Part shown: piece by piece, positions 46,121 through 56,300 of the stretch
How positions within the stretch are numbered: position 1 is the first letter of the stretch
Layout: every line of letters begins with the position of its first letter
Position numbers and translations under genes: made by a program
The notes under the pieces: model-generated
The model's database searches: none
What the model was told of the DNA's origin: nothing
The model's input: the letters and a program-made list of their open reading frames with translations, nothing else
Assembly (NCBI GenBank): GCA_018401995.1
Contig: JAGYJR010000007.1
Span: 1-64,000, forward strand
Origin: Flavobacterium sp.
GTDB taxonomy: Bacteria; Bacteroidota; Bacteroidia; Flavobacteriales; Flavobacteriaceae
Direction: 5' to 3'
DNA length: 64,000 nucleotides

Positions 46121-46222
46121 AACCCTGATGGTAGTAGAAATCCTTTTTTAAACTTCAAAAAAGTTTAAAAAAGATTGTAATGGACAGCAGGAACATGGTT
46201 TACAAGAATGCCCGAACGATTC
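46121..46222 (+). repeat. Interspersed structured element, copy A
   Basis: CCCTGATGGTAGTAGAAATCC is followed by a long AT hairpin (TTTTTTAAACTT with AAGTTTAAAAAA, bulged C at the base), then GATT, TGGACAGCAGGAACATGG and a tail ATGCCCGAACGATT. Conserved with 58246-58331; CCTG pairs with the later CAGG. Lies between porin 3' end and the CBS promoter. Confidence 0.75.
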
Positions 46223-46232
46223 GTTTCAAAAA

Positions 46233-48173
46233 TTATTTAAAGAAATTCCATACCAATCCGAAACGTACTAGGAAATCGCGATACGGATAATTAGGTGCCG
46301 AATAGAAATTATATCCTGTAAATGAGGAATTAAAATGTTCGGCTTTTAGGAAAATTCGGGTTTGTTTGACTTTTGCGTTGATGAAAAAATCGAACATAGG
46401 GAAATTTCCAATTTTCGTTTGGTTTTGCACGTAAAATTCCCCTAACAATGGGTTGTAATCATTAGCGTAATATTCGGTAAAATAATTAAAAATGATTCCC
46501 GTTTGAATCTCCATAGCGTTTTTGAAAACGTAATCGGTAAAATAAAGCGTATTTCGGGTTACAATTTGTGGCACATTAAGGACATCGTCGGCTTGATCAA
46601 CCGCTTGATATAAAATAGTATTATCTAGAGCAAATTTTCCAACACGAATTTCTTTACTTGCTTTTAAGGAAAGATAATTAATGGTATTGGCGTATTGAAA
46701 TGGTTTTACTTGTAAGTTAGCTATGTCATTCGTTTCATTGGCAAAAAACAAATGATCGTTTAATACTGTATAATTGACTTCCAAATTCAACCATTTGGTT
46801 TTGGCTTCTGCTTGGAATTGGTTTCTTTTTTCCGTTTTGAAATCGTTTACCCAATTGTATTCTATATAACTGCTTTGGTATAACGAAAAATTCAAATTTG
46901 GAATGGTATTTAACTTACGGTATTGAAATCCGAATTGATAATCTTCGTTGATTTTGTATTGTAAATTGGCTTCAATCGCTGAAACATTTTGATCAGTGAT
47001 ACTGTTTGTTACTGAAGCGTTGATTTTTAGTTTATTTATGTTGTACGAATAATTTCCACCTAATGAAGTAATTCGGTCGTTTAATGCGTTAGGCACTTGA
47101 ATGTTTCCAAACTCATCGTAAATAACATTACTGTAGTAGTAATTAAATGCATTATCTTCTAGGAAAAAGCTAACATCTCCGTATTTTTTAGTTGTAAAAG
47201 CAGTCCCAACTTTATTGTACAAGTGATTGTAACGTGTTTTGTTATTGATTCGAGCAGAGAAAGCATCTCCAAAACGTTCGCTCAGCGTTGGCTGAGTGAA
47301 TTCAAAAAACTTATATTCGTGATTAAACTGATGAAAAATCACAAGATTATTAGAATTATTTTTATTTAATTTATAGTAATGGTCAATAAAAAATCGATGC
47401 CCTTTTAACAAGGAAGTTGCATCACGAAAATAAACGTCTAAACGCTCTCTATTATCAAATGGCGGCTCGCTAGTTTCAAAAAGAGAAATATCAGTAATTC
47501 CACCATTTTCTTGGTTTGAAATGTCTTGCCCTGTGAAATGTGCATTTAAGAAATAACGCTCATCTTTTGTAAAGTAACTAGTTGTAAATCTGAAATTACC
47601 AGAACTTGAAATGTTGTTTATATATTTACCAATGGAACGCAATCCTTTATAGGCTATTGAGAAATTGAGGTTAGGCTTGGTATTTACTGTTATAAAGGCA
47701 TCCAATGATTGTCCTTGAGTCATTACCGTTTTGAAATACAAATCAGATAATGGTGTTGGCACACTATAATACTTGATATCATTTACTTCCAAATAATTAA
47801 AATGTTTGGCTGTAAAACCCATATTTGGAAAAATACTTTTTTTGGAATACGTAAAATCTAACGTATTGTAGGTATGCCCTTCATTAGCAAATGCAATTAA
47901 TCCAAAGATATCTTTACGAAGTAAATTGAATTTATATTCTTTTTGTATACTTAAAGTGGTATCTACAAAAGTGGTGTCTTTTTGAAGGGTATATATTTTA
48001 TAAAGGTCGATTGAGGGTTTAATGCTATCGTTAAAAGCTCTTCCCTTAAAAGCTTTAGCTGTATCTAAAACACCAGAATTCCCAAAACGTTGTTGATCTA
48101 ATTGCATCGTGCGTTTTTGACCAAAACATTGAAAAGAAATTAATATAAAGAGTATAAAAAAGCCTTTTTTCAT
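46233..48173 (-). CDS. Putative outer-membrane porin (Porin_10-like)
   Basis: 646 residues. Signal peptide (KGFFILFILISFQCFGQ) and many amphipathic beta strands: alternating aromatic/polar residues, YNTLDFTYSKKSIF, NFSIAYKGLRSIGKY and a C-terminal strand ending in FGLVWNFFK. This fits the putative porin family (DUF/Porin_10) of Bacteroidota. An earlier in-frame start (48191) would overlap the -7 box at 48189. Its gene follows the peptidase terminator and has its own promoter. Confidence 0.82.
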   Translation of the reverse strand: MKKGFFILFILISFQCFGQKRTMQLDQQRFGNSGVLDTAKAFKGRAFNDSIKPSIDLYKIYTLQKDTTFVDTTLSIQKEYKFNLLRKDIFGLIAFANEGHTYNTLDFTYSKKSIFPNMGFTAKHFNYLEVNDIKYYSVPTPLSDLYFKTVMTQGQSLDAFITVNTKPNLNFSIAYKGLRSIGKYINNISSSGNFRFTTSYFTKDERYFLNAHFTGQDISNQENGGITDISLFETSEPPFDNRERLDVYFRDATSLLKGHRFFIDHYYKLNKNNSNNLVIFHQFNHEYKFFEFTQPTLSERFGDAFSARINNKTRYNHLYNKVGTAFTTKKYGDVSFFLEDNAFNYYYSNVIYDEFGNIQVPNALNDRITSLGGNYSYNINKLKINASVTNSITDQNVSAIEANLQYKINEDYQFGFQYRKLNTIPNLNFSLYQSSYIEYNWVNDFKTEKRNQFQAEAKTKWLNLEVNYTVLNDHLFFANETNDIANLQVKPFQYANTINYLSLKASKEIRVGKFALDNTILYQAVDQADDVLNVPQIVTRNTLYFTDYVFKNAMEIQTGIIFNYFTEYYANDYNPLLGEFYVQNQTKIGNFPMFDFFINAKVKQTRIFLKAEHFNSSFTGYNFYSAPNYPYRDFLVRFGLVWNFFK

Positions 48174-48188
48174 TTTAAAAAATAATGG

Positions 48189-48196
48189 CAAATGTA
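48189..48196 (-). promoter_or_regulatory. -7 promoter box (TACATTTG) for the porin
   Basis: Exact TAnnTTTG on the minus strand 15 bp before the ATG at 48173. Confidence 0.55.
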
Positions 48197-48210
48197 ATGA
48201 AAAATAACAA

Positions 48211-48237
48211 AAAAGGTCTGACTAAATCAGACCTTTT
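48211..48237 (-). terminator. Terminator of the S8 peptidase gene
   Basis: On the minus strand AAAAGGTCTGA, TTTAG loop, TCAGACCTTTT and a T-run, 20 bp past the stop. Confidence 0.9.
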
Positions 48238-48257
48238 AAAAAAATATAACGTGAAAA

Positions 48258-50174
48258 TTAGTTCTTAATTACTTTTTTGGTAATTGAATTTGTCCCTGAA
48301 TTAACTTTGACAAAATAAACTCCAGATTGTAAACCTGAAAGTGAAATTGTATCATTCGTTTTACCAACCAAAGAATTAGAAATAATTACTCTTCCTTGTA
48401 TATCAATAAGATCATAAGAATCAGCTTCTACAGCACCTAAATTGATTCCTATAAAGTCATTTGCAGGGTTTGGATACAAAACAAATGAATTTTCATCAAA
48501 AATAGGATTATTCAAAACCACATTATTTCCTGTGAAAATTAATGAATAATTTTGTGTTGGTGTTGAAATTAGTCCTTTGTGTGATACAATAATTTGATAA
48601 TTACCTGGTTGCGCATTTTCAATTGAAACTATCTCAATATTATCTACATTATTATCTGCTTTAATAGCTGTTGCCACATTAACAGGGTTAATTTTCCATG
48701 GTAAAAACTCTTCTGTACCATCTTTAATAATTCTAAGATCTAAATTATTAATTAATGCAGGTGTAGTACTATTTAAATTACCTTCATTTACTAATCCTGC
48801 TACATCCGTCCATGAAATTGTAGCTTTAATATTTTCAACAGTATTTAGTGTGAAATTTATTGTATAGGTTTCGCCTTGAGAAAGTGTACGCTCTTCAACA
48901 ATTGCTGAACCAGTATTTTTTCCTAAAACAACTTCAGATGCAATCTTCATATTCAATAAGCCCCAACCAAAAATTGGATCTGGACCTACATTACCTGCAT
49001 CATCAGCAGTGTGACAAATAATCCCCTTTAATGTAGCCGCTCTCATATAATCATTGAACAAACTAAAATAGTATTGTTGCAATAAAAGAATTGAACCTGA
49101 AACATTTGGCGCAGCCATAGAGGTACCTGAAATTGTTGCATAAGCCGTATTTGAAGTATCCCAAGTAGAATACAATCCCGTACCATTACCTGTAATGTCT
49201 GGTTTAACTCTGAAATCATCCGTTGGCCCTTGACTACTAGAAGGATTAATTGAAACAGCAGCGTTTAGTAAACCTGTAAAAGTGTTCACGTTAGCATCTA
49301 GAGCGTTAGCTACAACAATAGCATTTTTAGTGTTTTTATTACCATTTAACTTATCAAATCCAACCTGAAATGTATGAGGATTTACTCTAGTCCCTTCATT
49401 ACCTGCAGAAATTACAGCAATGTAATATGGGAAATTTTGATGTATTAAATCCCAATCTCTTGCCTCTTGTGAATAACTACCAGGAAACCAATCAGGAACT
49501 TGAAACTCATCAGCACTGTTATACATTGGAACACCATAAGAATGATTAGATACCAATAAACCATTGGTTGCAGAAGTAACTGCTTCATTTTCATCGCTTG
49601 TCCAATCAAAAGTAATAATACTAGCTTGTGGCGCCATACCTTTTGCATTTAAATCAGCTCCACGAGCTGTCATAGTACCTGCTACGTGAGTAGCATGAAA
49701 ACTATTACCATTTAAAATTGAGGCATCCCCAACAGACATTCTACCAGCAGAATTAGAAGAACTCACCGCAAATTCTACATGTGATGTTAATGCTCTACCT
49801 CCATCCCAAATTCCAATAGTCATACCTTGACCCTCCATTCCTAATCCTGAAAATACACCTGTATGCATAAAATTAGTTCTTGTACTATTTAATGCGTCCA
49901 GATTATCTAATGATTTGTATAAAGGAAATCCATCACTAGTAAAACTAAATAATTGAGAAAAACTACCGTCAGGATTGAAAATAAATTCAGCACCGTTTTG
50001 TGTATTTACATAGTTCTGAATCAATTGGTTATTAGCAAGCTCTTTAGACTTAAAATACTCTTGTGTTAAAAGGGAACTTTCTTTATCGTATTTCTTTGCA
50101 ACGAATTCGTTAATGATTTGTGCTTCAGTAAAATAAAACACAAAAACAAACATGATTAGGTATAATTTTTTCAT
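48258..50174 (-). CDS. S8 serine peptidase with T9SS C-terminal sorting domain
   Basis: 638 residues. Signal peptide (1-18), a propeptide-like stretch, then a subtilisin domain with Asp124 (GIWDGGRAL), His160 (NSFHATHVAG), Asn259 (SAGNEGT) and Ser352 (SGTSMAAPN). A jelly-roll-like P/C domain follows, and the last about 75 residues (FVLYPNPANDFIGIN to SITKKVIKN) are a type A T9SS signal that leads to outer-membrane export and surface attachment or release. Next to SusCD, so it probably generates peptides for uptake. Separate promoter from the lipoprotein genes. Confidence 0.93.
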   Translation of the reverse strand: MKKLYLIMFVFVFYFTEAQIINEFVAKKYDKESSLLTQEYFKSKELANNQLIQNYVNTQNGAEFIFNPDGSFSQLFSFTSDGFPLYKSLDNLDALNSTRTNFMHTGVFSGLGMEGQGMTIGIWDGGRALTSHVEFAVSSSNSAGRMSVGDASILNGNSFHATHVAGTMTARGADLNAKGMAPQASIITFDWTSDENEAVTSATNGLLVSNHSYGVPMYNSADEFQVPDWFPGSYSQEARDWDLIHQNFPYYIAVISAGNEGTRVNPHTFQVGFDKLNGNKNTKNAIVVANALDANVNTFTGLLNAAVSINPSSSQGPTDDFRVKPDITGNGTGLYSTWDTSNTAYATISGTSMAAPNVSGSILLLQQYYFSLFNDYMRAATLKGIICHTADDAGNVGPDPIFGWGLLNMKIASEVVLGKNTGSAIVEERTLSQGETYTINFTLNTVENIKATISWTDVAGLVNEGNLNSTTPALINNLDLRIIKDGTEEFLPWKINPVNVATAIKADNNVDNIEIVSIENAQPGNYQIIVSHKGLISTPTQNYSLIFTGNNVVLNNPIFDENSFVLYPNPANDFIGINLGAVEADSYDLIDIQGRVIISNSLVGKTNDTISLSGLQSGVYFVKVNSGTNSITKKVIKN

Positions 50175-50187
50175 TTTAATTTTTTTT

Positions 50188-50195
50188 CAAATATA
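50188..50195 (-). promoter_or_regulatory. -7 promoter box (TATATTTG) for the S8 peptidase
   Basis: Exact TAnnTTTG on the minus strand 13 bp before the ATG and directly next to the upstream terminator. Confidence 0.55.
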
Positions 50196-50196
50196 A

Positions 50197-50224
50197 AAAA
50201 AGAGAGGTAAAAAACCTCTCTTTT
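50197..50224 (-). terminator. Terminator of the susCD-lipoprotein operon
   Basis: On the minus strand AAAAGAGAGGT, TTTTT loop, ACCTCTCTTTT and T's, 30 bp past the last lipoprotein stop. Confidence 0.9.
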
Positions 50225-50253
50225 AAGATAAAATTATAAAATGTTTATTATAA

Positions 50254-51066
50254 TTAATTTGGAGTAAATACTACTGTTGTAGTAAATGGTGAACCGAATA
50301 AACCTTGTCCAATTGTAACAGTAATAACACCAGAACAAGCATCCATAGATCCAGTACCACCAGTACCATAAGCAGCTCCAGCAACAACAGTAACTACACC
50401 AGATGTTGGATCAACAGATAAAGTACCCGGATAAGGGAATGCCCCATTAAAAGCAGGGTTACCTGTTAAGAAAGCTACATAATTTGGACCCCAACAAGTT
50501 GTTAAAGAAAACTCATTATCGTTAGCTGTTGGAGTAAAGTTAACTGAAAAAGCTGGACCTTCAGCAGGTGCTGCTAAGTTAGCAGTAGGAACTCCCGTGT
50601 AAGAAGCTGCAAAAGTGAAAGGACAAATTCTAACTCTTCTAACAATTGGTTTAGAATCATCAGAAAGACCTACTTGTACATTATCTCTGCTTGTAGCAGT
50701 TAAAACAACATCAAATTCAATTGTTGATGTTAAACCTTCAGTAGCTAAACCTAAAACAAGATCACCATTTAAAGTTCCACTTGCAATAGTTATCATACCT
50801 GGATTTGAAGTAAGAACACCAGCTGATGTTCCAACAACGTCTTCAATTGTATACATAACGTCTACACCAGGATTTACAGCAGAAAACAATCTAACTGGTA
50901 AAACAATCTCGTTAGTAGTACCAAAGGCTACATTAACTTGACTAGCTGTTGTAAACTGTGCCCAACCACTTTGCGGATCAACACTAAACTTGCTGTCATC
51001 TTCACTACAGCTAACTAAAGTAGCCAATGAAAATACAACTAAAATTGATTTTAAAAATTTCTTCAT
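50254..51066 (-). CDS. Surface lipoprotein of the SusCD locus (1)
   Basis: 270 residues. Lipoprotein signal (VFSLATLVSC, then SEDDSKF: acidic residues after Cys, as in surface-exported Bacteroidota lipoproteins). The rest is beta-rich with Ca-binding-like or Ig-like repeats (VDVMYTIEDVVGTSAGVLTS). No enzyme motif. Distinct from the next gene but similar in layout (signal, acidic tract, beta domain, then a second domain with cysteines). Last gene of the operon before a terminator. Possible substrate-capture protein. Confidence 0.8.
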   Translation of the reverse strand: MKKFLKSILVVFSLATLVSCSEDDSKFSVDPQSGWAQFTTASQVNVAFGTTNEIVLPVRLFSAVNPGVDVMYTIEDVVGTSAGVLTSNPGMITIASGTLNGDLVLGLATEGLTSTIEFDVVLTATSRDNVQVGLSDDSKPIVRRVRICPFTFAASYTGVPTANLAAPAEGPAFSVNFTPTANDNEFSLTTCWGPNYVAFLTGNPAFNGAFPYPGTLSVDPTSGVVTVVAGAAYGTGGTGSMDACSGVITVTIGQGLFGSPFTTTVVFTPN

Positions 51067-51077
51067 ACTAATAAATA

Positions 51078-51899
51078 TTATTGTTTAGTAAGTCTATAAG
51101 TAGTTTGTGTAGCTGCACTACAATCTCCAGTAACATCATTTGTGAAAGTCATTTCAAAAACTGTATCATCATTAATGTCGTAAGTAGAAGGAGTAGTAGC
51201 AGGACCAAAGAATAAGCCATCCGCAGTACAAGCACAAGTACTTCTTTGATTAGCTGCAACAATTACCTCACCACAAACTAAACTGAAATTAAAGTTCATA
51301 TTAGTACCACAGTAATCAGGATAATTCTTAGTAGCAAAACTTCTTCCAGTTTCTGATGTAGCAACTAAAGTTACAACTTCACCATCATTTAATGTAGGAC
51401 CATCAACATAAGGAGTTAACTCTTCCATCAAATAACCACCTGTGAATAAACCAGGAGCAATTGGACAAAATTGGAAAACACTTACTTCTAAAGTAGTTGG
51501 ACTAATTACAGCAGTTGCATCAGAAAAACTAACAATATCCAAGAATAATAATTCTGGTGTAGTTTCAGCAGTAACGTCAACACCATCAATAACTAAATTA
51601 CCAAAATACTCTCCAGCAGGAATAACTACAGATGTAGCTACTGTATAATTTTGAGTATCCGCAGTAGATCTATCTACATCAACTTCAACAGTAACTGTTC
51701 TATCCTCTGTTGATAAAGTTGACACGTTGATAGGTAAAACTAATTGACCTGTAGCATCAATTTCGATAGCCAAGTTAGCATTAGTTCTACTAAAGTAAAC
51801 TAAAGCCTGACTATTGTTTGGATCATAAATTACCGGCTCAGTCTCAGAACAAGAGCTGAAGAAGATAATTGATGATAATAAAAACAATACTTTTTTCAT
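51078..51899 (-). CDS. Surface lipoprotein of the SusCD locus (2)
   Basis: 273 residues. Lipoprotein signal (FLLSSIIFFSSC, then SETEP) and a beta-rich N-terminal domain with VTVEVDVDRSTADTQNYTVA, like Calx-beta/DUF4843-type domains of SusCD loci. The C-terminal part has several cysteines (CPIAPG, YCGTN, CACTADG, GDCSAA). No catalytic motif. Starts 17 bp after the susD stop. Confidence 0.8.
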   Translation of the reverse strand: MKKVLFLLSSIIFFSSCSETEPVIYDPNNSQALVYFSRTNANLAIEIDATGQLVLPINVSTLSTEDRTVTVEVDVDRSTADTQNYTVATSVVIPAGEYFGNLVIDGVDVTAETTPELLFLDIVSFSDATAVISPTTLEVSVFQFCPIAPGLFTGGYLMEELTPYVDGPTLNDGEVVTLVATSETGRSFATKNYPDYCGTNMNFNFSLVCGEVIVAANQRSTCACTADGLFFGPATTPSTYDINDDTVFEMTFTNDVTGDCSAATQTTYRLTKQ

Positions 51900-51916
51900 A
51901 TCTTTTTTTTTAAAAA

Positions 51917-53338
51917 TTAATAATCATCATTTTGAACCATGTTAGCATTGGTATCCATTTCAGCTTGTGGAATTGGCAATGTAAAACGACGGTCAGAAAC
52001 ACCTAATTCACATGGAGCAGCACCACCACAATCAGCTGGATCTCTAACGATACCAACATTTGTAACATTACGTAAACGTTTGATATCTACATATCTGTGA
52101 CCTTCGTAAGCTAACTCAACAAAACGCTCAGCTAAAATAGCATTAGCAGCTTGTTGTAAGTTTGCATATACATCAACTGGAGTTGAAGCACCAGATCTTG
52201 CATCTCTAATAGCCTTAACTGCATCAGCAGCATCAGTCCACTGAGATAATCTTGCATGACACTCTGCTTTAATTAAAACTAACTCAGACATTCTCATTAC
52301 TTTCTCATCATTCAAGAATAAGAAACCAGAACTACCAGGATATTTGTTAATTAAGTGAAAGTTATTAGCAGGACCTCCTTGAGCAGCAGAACCTACAGCA
52401 TCAAACAATACACCATCTCTAACATCACCAGGTAAGCTATTATAAACTTTGTTAGACATTTCTAAGAAAGCACCACCAGTACCAGTAAAGTACCAAACAC
52501 CTCCAATGAAACCTTCCAACTGCGTTCTTCTTCTTTTGAAGATAATTTCTGTGTTGTCTGTATCAGCAAACATGTTTACATACTGAGTAGCATTAGCTAA
52601 AGGTGTAGCAGTAAAACCGTTTTGACCTAAAATTAAGTTATCAGCATGAACTAAAGCACCTGTATAATCACCAGTTAAGAATTTCACTTTAGCTCTTGTA
52701 AATTCAATAGCTTTAGCAGTTGCAAAATAGATATCAGATGAACTTGCAGGTAGAAAATCATCTGCTAATTGTAAACTAGCCAAGATACCATCTCTAACTT
52801 CAGCAACCGTATTTCTTGGTAACTGAGTACTAGTGTTTACAAAATCAATGTAAGGCACAGCTATACCAGTCAAATCCATAGTATTTGGAGAATAATGGTT
52901 CATTAAATCCAAATGTGATAAAGCTCTAATAAAATAACATTGTGCTAAAATATTGTTATATTGATTAACTTCGTTTGCAGCAGGAGTAATTCCAGCAGCA
53001 GCCGCGATAATTCTATTAGCTCTGTTAATAGCCACATAACGAGAATTCCAAATACCAGCAGAATTACCTTCTTGTGGATCTAAAATCATGTTATACAAAC
53101 TAACTTGCTGACCTCCATTATCTAATCCAATTTTTACTTCATCAGTAAGAATAGAGTTAACTGTGATAGTATTTAATGTTGAATAGGAAATCATAACCCC
53201 ATTAAGCCCTAGTTGCAAATCAGAGACAGATCTATAAGCTGTTTCTGAAGTCAAAGAGTCGTTTGGCAATCTATCTAAAGCCTCATCACAAGAAGCTAAA
53301 GAAAGCAATAAAGCCATACTTAATATTAATCTTTTCAT
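51917..53338 (-). CDS. RagB/SusD family nutrient-binding outer-membrane lipoprotein
   Basis: 473 residues. Lipobox (LLSLASC, then DEALDRLP), a TPR-like helical scaffold, and SusD signatures YNNILAQCYFIRALSHLDLM, NDEKVMRMSELVLIKAECHARL, ILAERFVELAYEGHRYVDIKR and the C-terminal RFTLPIPQAEMDTNANMVQN. The lid over the SusC barrel, binding the ligand. Twelve bp after susC. Confidence 0.96.
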   Translation of the reverse strand: MKRLILSMALLLSLASCDEALDRLPNDSLTSETAYRSVSDLQLGLNGVMISYSTLNTITVNSILTDEVKIGLDNGGQQVSLYNMILDPQEGNSAGIWNSRYVAINRANRIIAAAAGITPAANEVNQYNNILAQCYFIRALSHLDLMNHYSPNTMDLTGIAVPYIDFVNTSTQLPRNTVAEVRDGILASLQLADDFLPASSSDIYFATAKAIEFTRAKVKFLTGDYTGALVHADNLILGQNGFTATPLANATQYVNMFADTDNTEIIFKRRRTQLEGFIGGVWYFTGTGGAFLEMSNKVYNSLPGDVRDGVLFDAVGSAAQGGPANNFHLINKYPGSSGFLFLNDEKVMRMSELVLIKAECHARLSQWTDAADAVKAIRDARSGASTPVDVYANLQQAANAILAERFVELAYEGHRYVDIKRLRNVTNVGIVRDPADCGGAAPCELGVSDRRFTLPIPQAEMDTNANMVQNDDY

Positions 53339-53350
53339 AATTCTTTTTTT

Positions 53351-56300
53351 TTATAAGTTAATATCTAAACCAAAAGTAAATTGTCTTGGAGTTGGGTAAT
53401 CAAAGAAGTTACTCGCTTGGTTAGATTCTGGATCAAATCCTCTATATTTAGTCCAAGTCAACATGTTTTGAGCTTGTAAATAGAAACGAACTGAACTAAT
53501 CGCTTTGTTTAATTTTTGACCATCAAGCGTGTAAGCTAAAGTAACATTTCTTAAACGTAAATAAGAAGCATCTTCTAAATAACGAGTATCTAAACGTGTT
53601 CTAATACCAGTATAGTTAACACCTGGAATAGCACTAACATCTCCTGGATTTTGCCACTGATTTAAAACAGTAACAGATTGATTAGCAAAACCTGCTAAAC
53701 CATTATCTTCCAAAATACCAAAAGAACTGTTTAGACGATATTGCTCAGCAGCAAAAACAAACAAACTTGATAATGATAAGTTTTTATAAGAAATATTTGC
53801 TCCAAAACCTCCAGTATACTTAGGAATAAAAGATTTACCAGTATTAACACGGTTAGCCGCTAAGTTGTAAACATTTGTAATATTTCCGTTTGCATCAAGA
53901 TATAAAGGTTGACCATTAGCTGGATCAACACCCGCCCAACGCACTAAACTGTATGAACCAAATTGCTCACCAACTGTTAAACGTGTTGAACCAGTACCTT
54001 GGAAATCAGACAAACCATCTAATTGAGTAATCTCATTTTTATTGTAAGCCGCGTTTCCATTAATGTTTACTTTCCAGTCATCCGTTTTAACAACATCATA
54101 ACTTAAAGTTAACTCAATACCTTTGTTTGACATTTCACCAATATTCTTAGTTACTGAACCAAAACCAGTTGTAAATGGTATTTGAGTAGCTAAGAATAAG
54201 TCAGTTGTATTTTTGTCATACACATCAACACTACCTGTTAATCTATCAAACAAACCAAAATCTAAACCTACGTTTAATTGCGTAGTAGTTTCCCATTTCA
54301 AGTTTTTATCAGCAACAGCAGGGAAATAAGCTTGTTGTCCGTTGTAACCGTTTCCACTACCTACAGTTTCATACCCTACATAAAAACCTCCAACACCTTG
54401 GTTACCCACACTACCATAAGAAGCTCTTAACTTTAACTCATCAATAGACTCAACATTCTCTAAGAATTTCTCATTATGGATATTCCATTTACCAGAAACA
54501 GAGAAAAATGTACCCCATCTGTTTTCATCTAAGAATCTAGAAGATGCATCACGACGAGCAGATAATTGAATACCATACTTATTATCATAATCGTATTTTG
54601 CAACACCAAAATAAGAAAACAAACCTAATTCAGATTCAGTTGATGTTAAGAAAGGAGCATAAGGAGCAGCACCAGCTTCTAAAACAGAAGGATCAACGAA
54701 AGCAGCACCAGAACCTAATAAAGCAGGATTTAAACCATAAGCTTCAAAACCACTATTTTGAATGTTGTTGTAGTAATATTCAGTGAAAGCTGAAATCTCT
54801 AAATCATGCTTTTCTTTAAATGTATTTGCATAAGTTACAAATGAGTTAATATTAAAGTTTGCATCTCTGTAGAAACCTTCAAACTGACTACCTTTTAAAA
54901 CTGAAGTTTGAGAAGGCGTAATTCCACCACGAATACTTCTTGGATCTGTAATTGAAGTTGAAGTAATATTCGTGTAATCTAAACCAAAAGCACCACCAAC
55001 TTTAACATTCTTGATTATTTCATAATCAGCATTAAGTTGAGCAACAGCCTTAATCTCTTCCTCTAAATCCTGGTTAAAAGCATTAGTATTCAATGCTAAG
55101 TAAGGAGTATTTTGGAAACCATTTGCATTACTAATATTATATGCTCCTTGTGTACCATCAGGATTTGTTCCATAAGCACCAGACAATTGAGTTCCAATTA
55201 AATTCAAAGAACCATCAGGGTTGTATGGAGACTGGTAAGGCATACCAATATAAGGCACAATAAATGGGTTATCTAAATCCCCTCCTGTTGTAACTCCTCT
55301 AGCACGGTCAATTGTGAAATTGTTTGTACTGTAGTTAAAAGTTAAGTTATAACCATAGTGGAATTTTTCAGTTGGTTTAGCATCGTAGTTCGTTCTAAAA
55401 GTAAATCTTTTTAAATCACTTCGTTGCGTAATACCCTCTTGCTCAAAATAACCAATAGATGTATATGATCTTGCTTTTTCAGATCCAGTAGACATGTTAA
55501 TCTCGTGAGATTTAGTTGTACCTTCTCTGAAGAAAATATCAGCCCAATTTGTATTAGCAAATCCTGCAATAGCATTGATTTCAGCATCAGATAAAGGACC
55601 AGTACCAGTTACACTACCACTAGTTCCAGTAGCACCATAACCTGAACCTAACACATCACGTTGCCAAGTCAAATATTGTCTAGTATTCATAACCTCGAAC
55701 TGAGCCTCTGGCATTAAAGAAACTCCGTATAAAGCTCTGTACTGAACTTTTAAACCTGAGTTAAACTTACCTTTCTTAGTTGTTACAATTACAACCCCTG
55801 AAGCACCTCTACTTCCGTAAAGAGCAGCAGCAGAAGCATCTTTCAATACAGATACGTTTTCAATGTCATTTGAGTTCAAACTTCTAAAGTTATCTTCATC
55901 AACTGGCACACCATCAATAATAAATAATGGCTCACCATTACCATTAATAGTACTTGTACCTCTAATACGAATTGTACCACTTTGTCCTGGTTGTCCTGAA
56001 CCTACTGCCATTTGCAAACCTGCAACATTTCCTTGTAAAACTTGGTCAAGAGATGCGATAGGCACCTGCTCAATAGACTCCGCCTTAACAACAGAAACCG
56101 CAGAAGTTACATTTGACTTCTTTTCAGCTCCATAGGCAACAACAACCACTTCGTTACCTGTTAAGATATCTTCTTGCATAGTTACATTAACTACGTTAGA
56201 AGCTCCAACCGTTACAGTTGCTTTTTTCATACCTGTGTAGGTAACTTCAAGGACATCACCTTGTTTTGCTTGAATGGTATAATTACCATCAAAATCTGTA

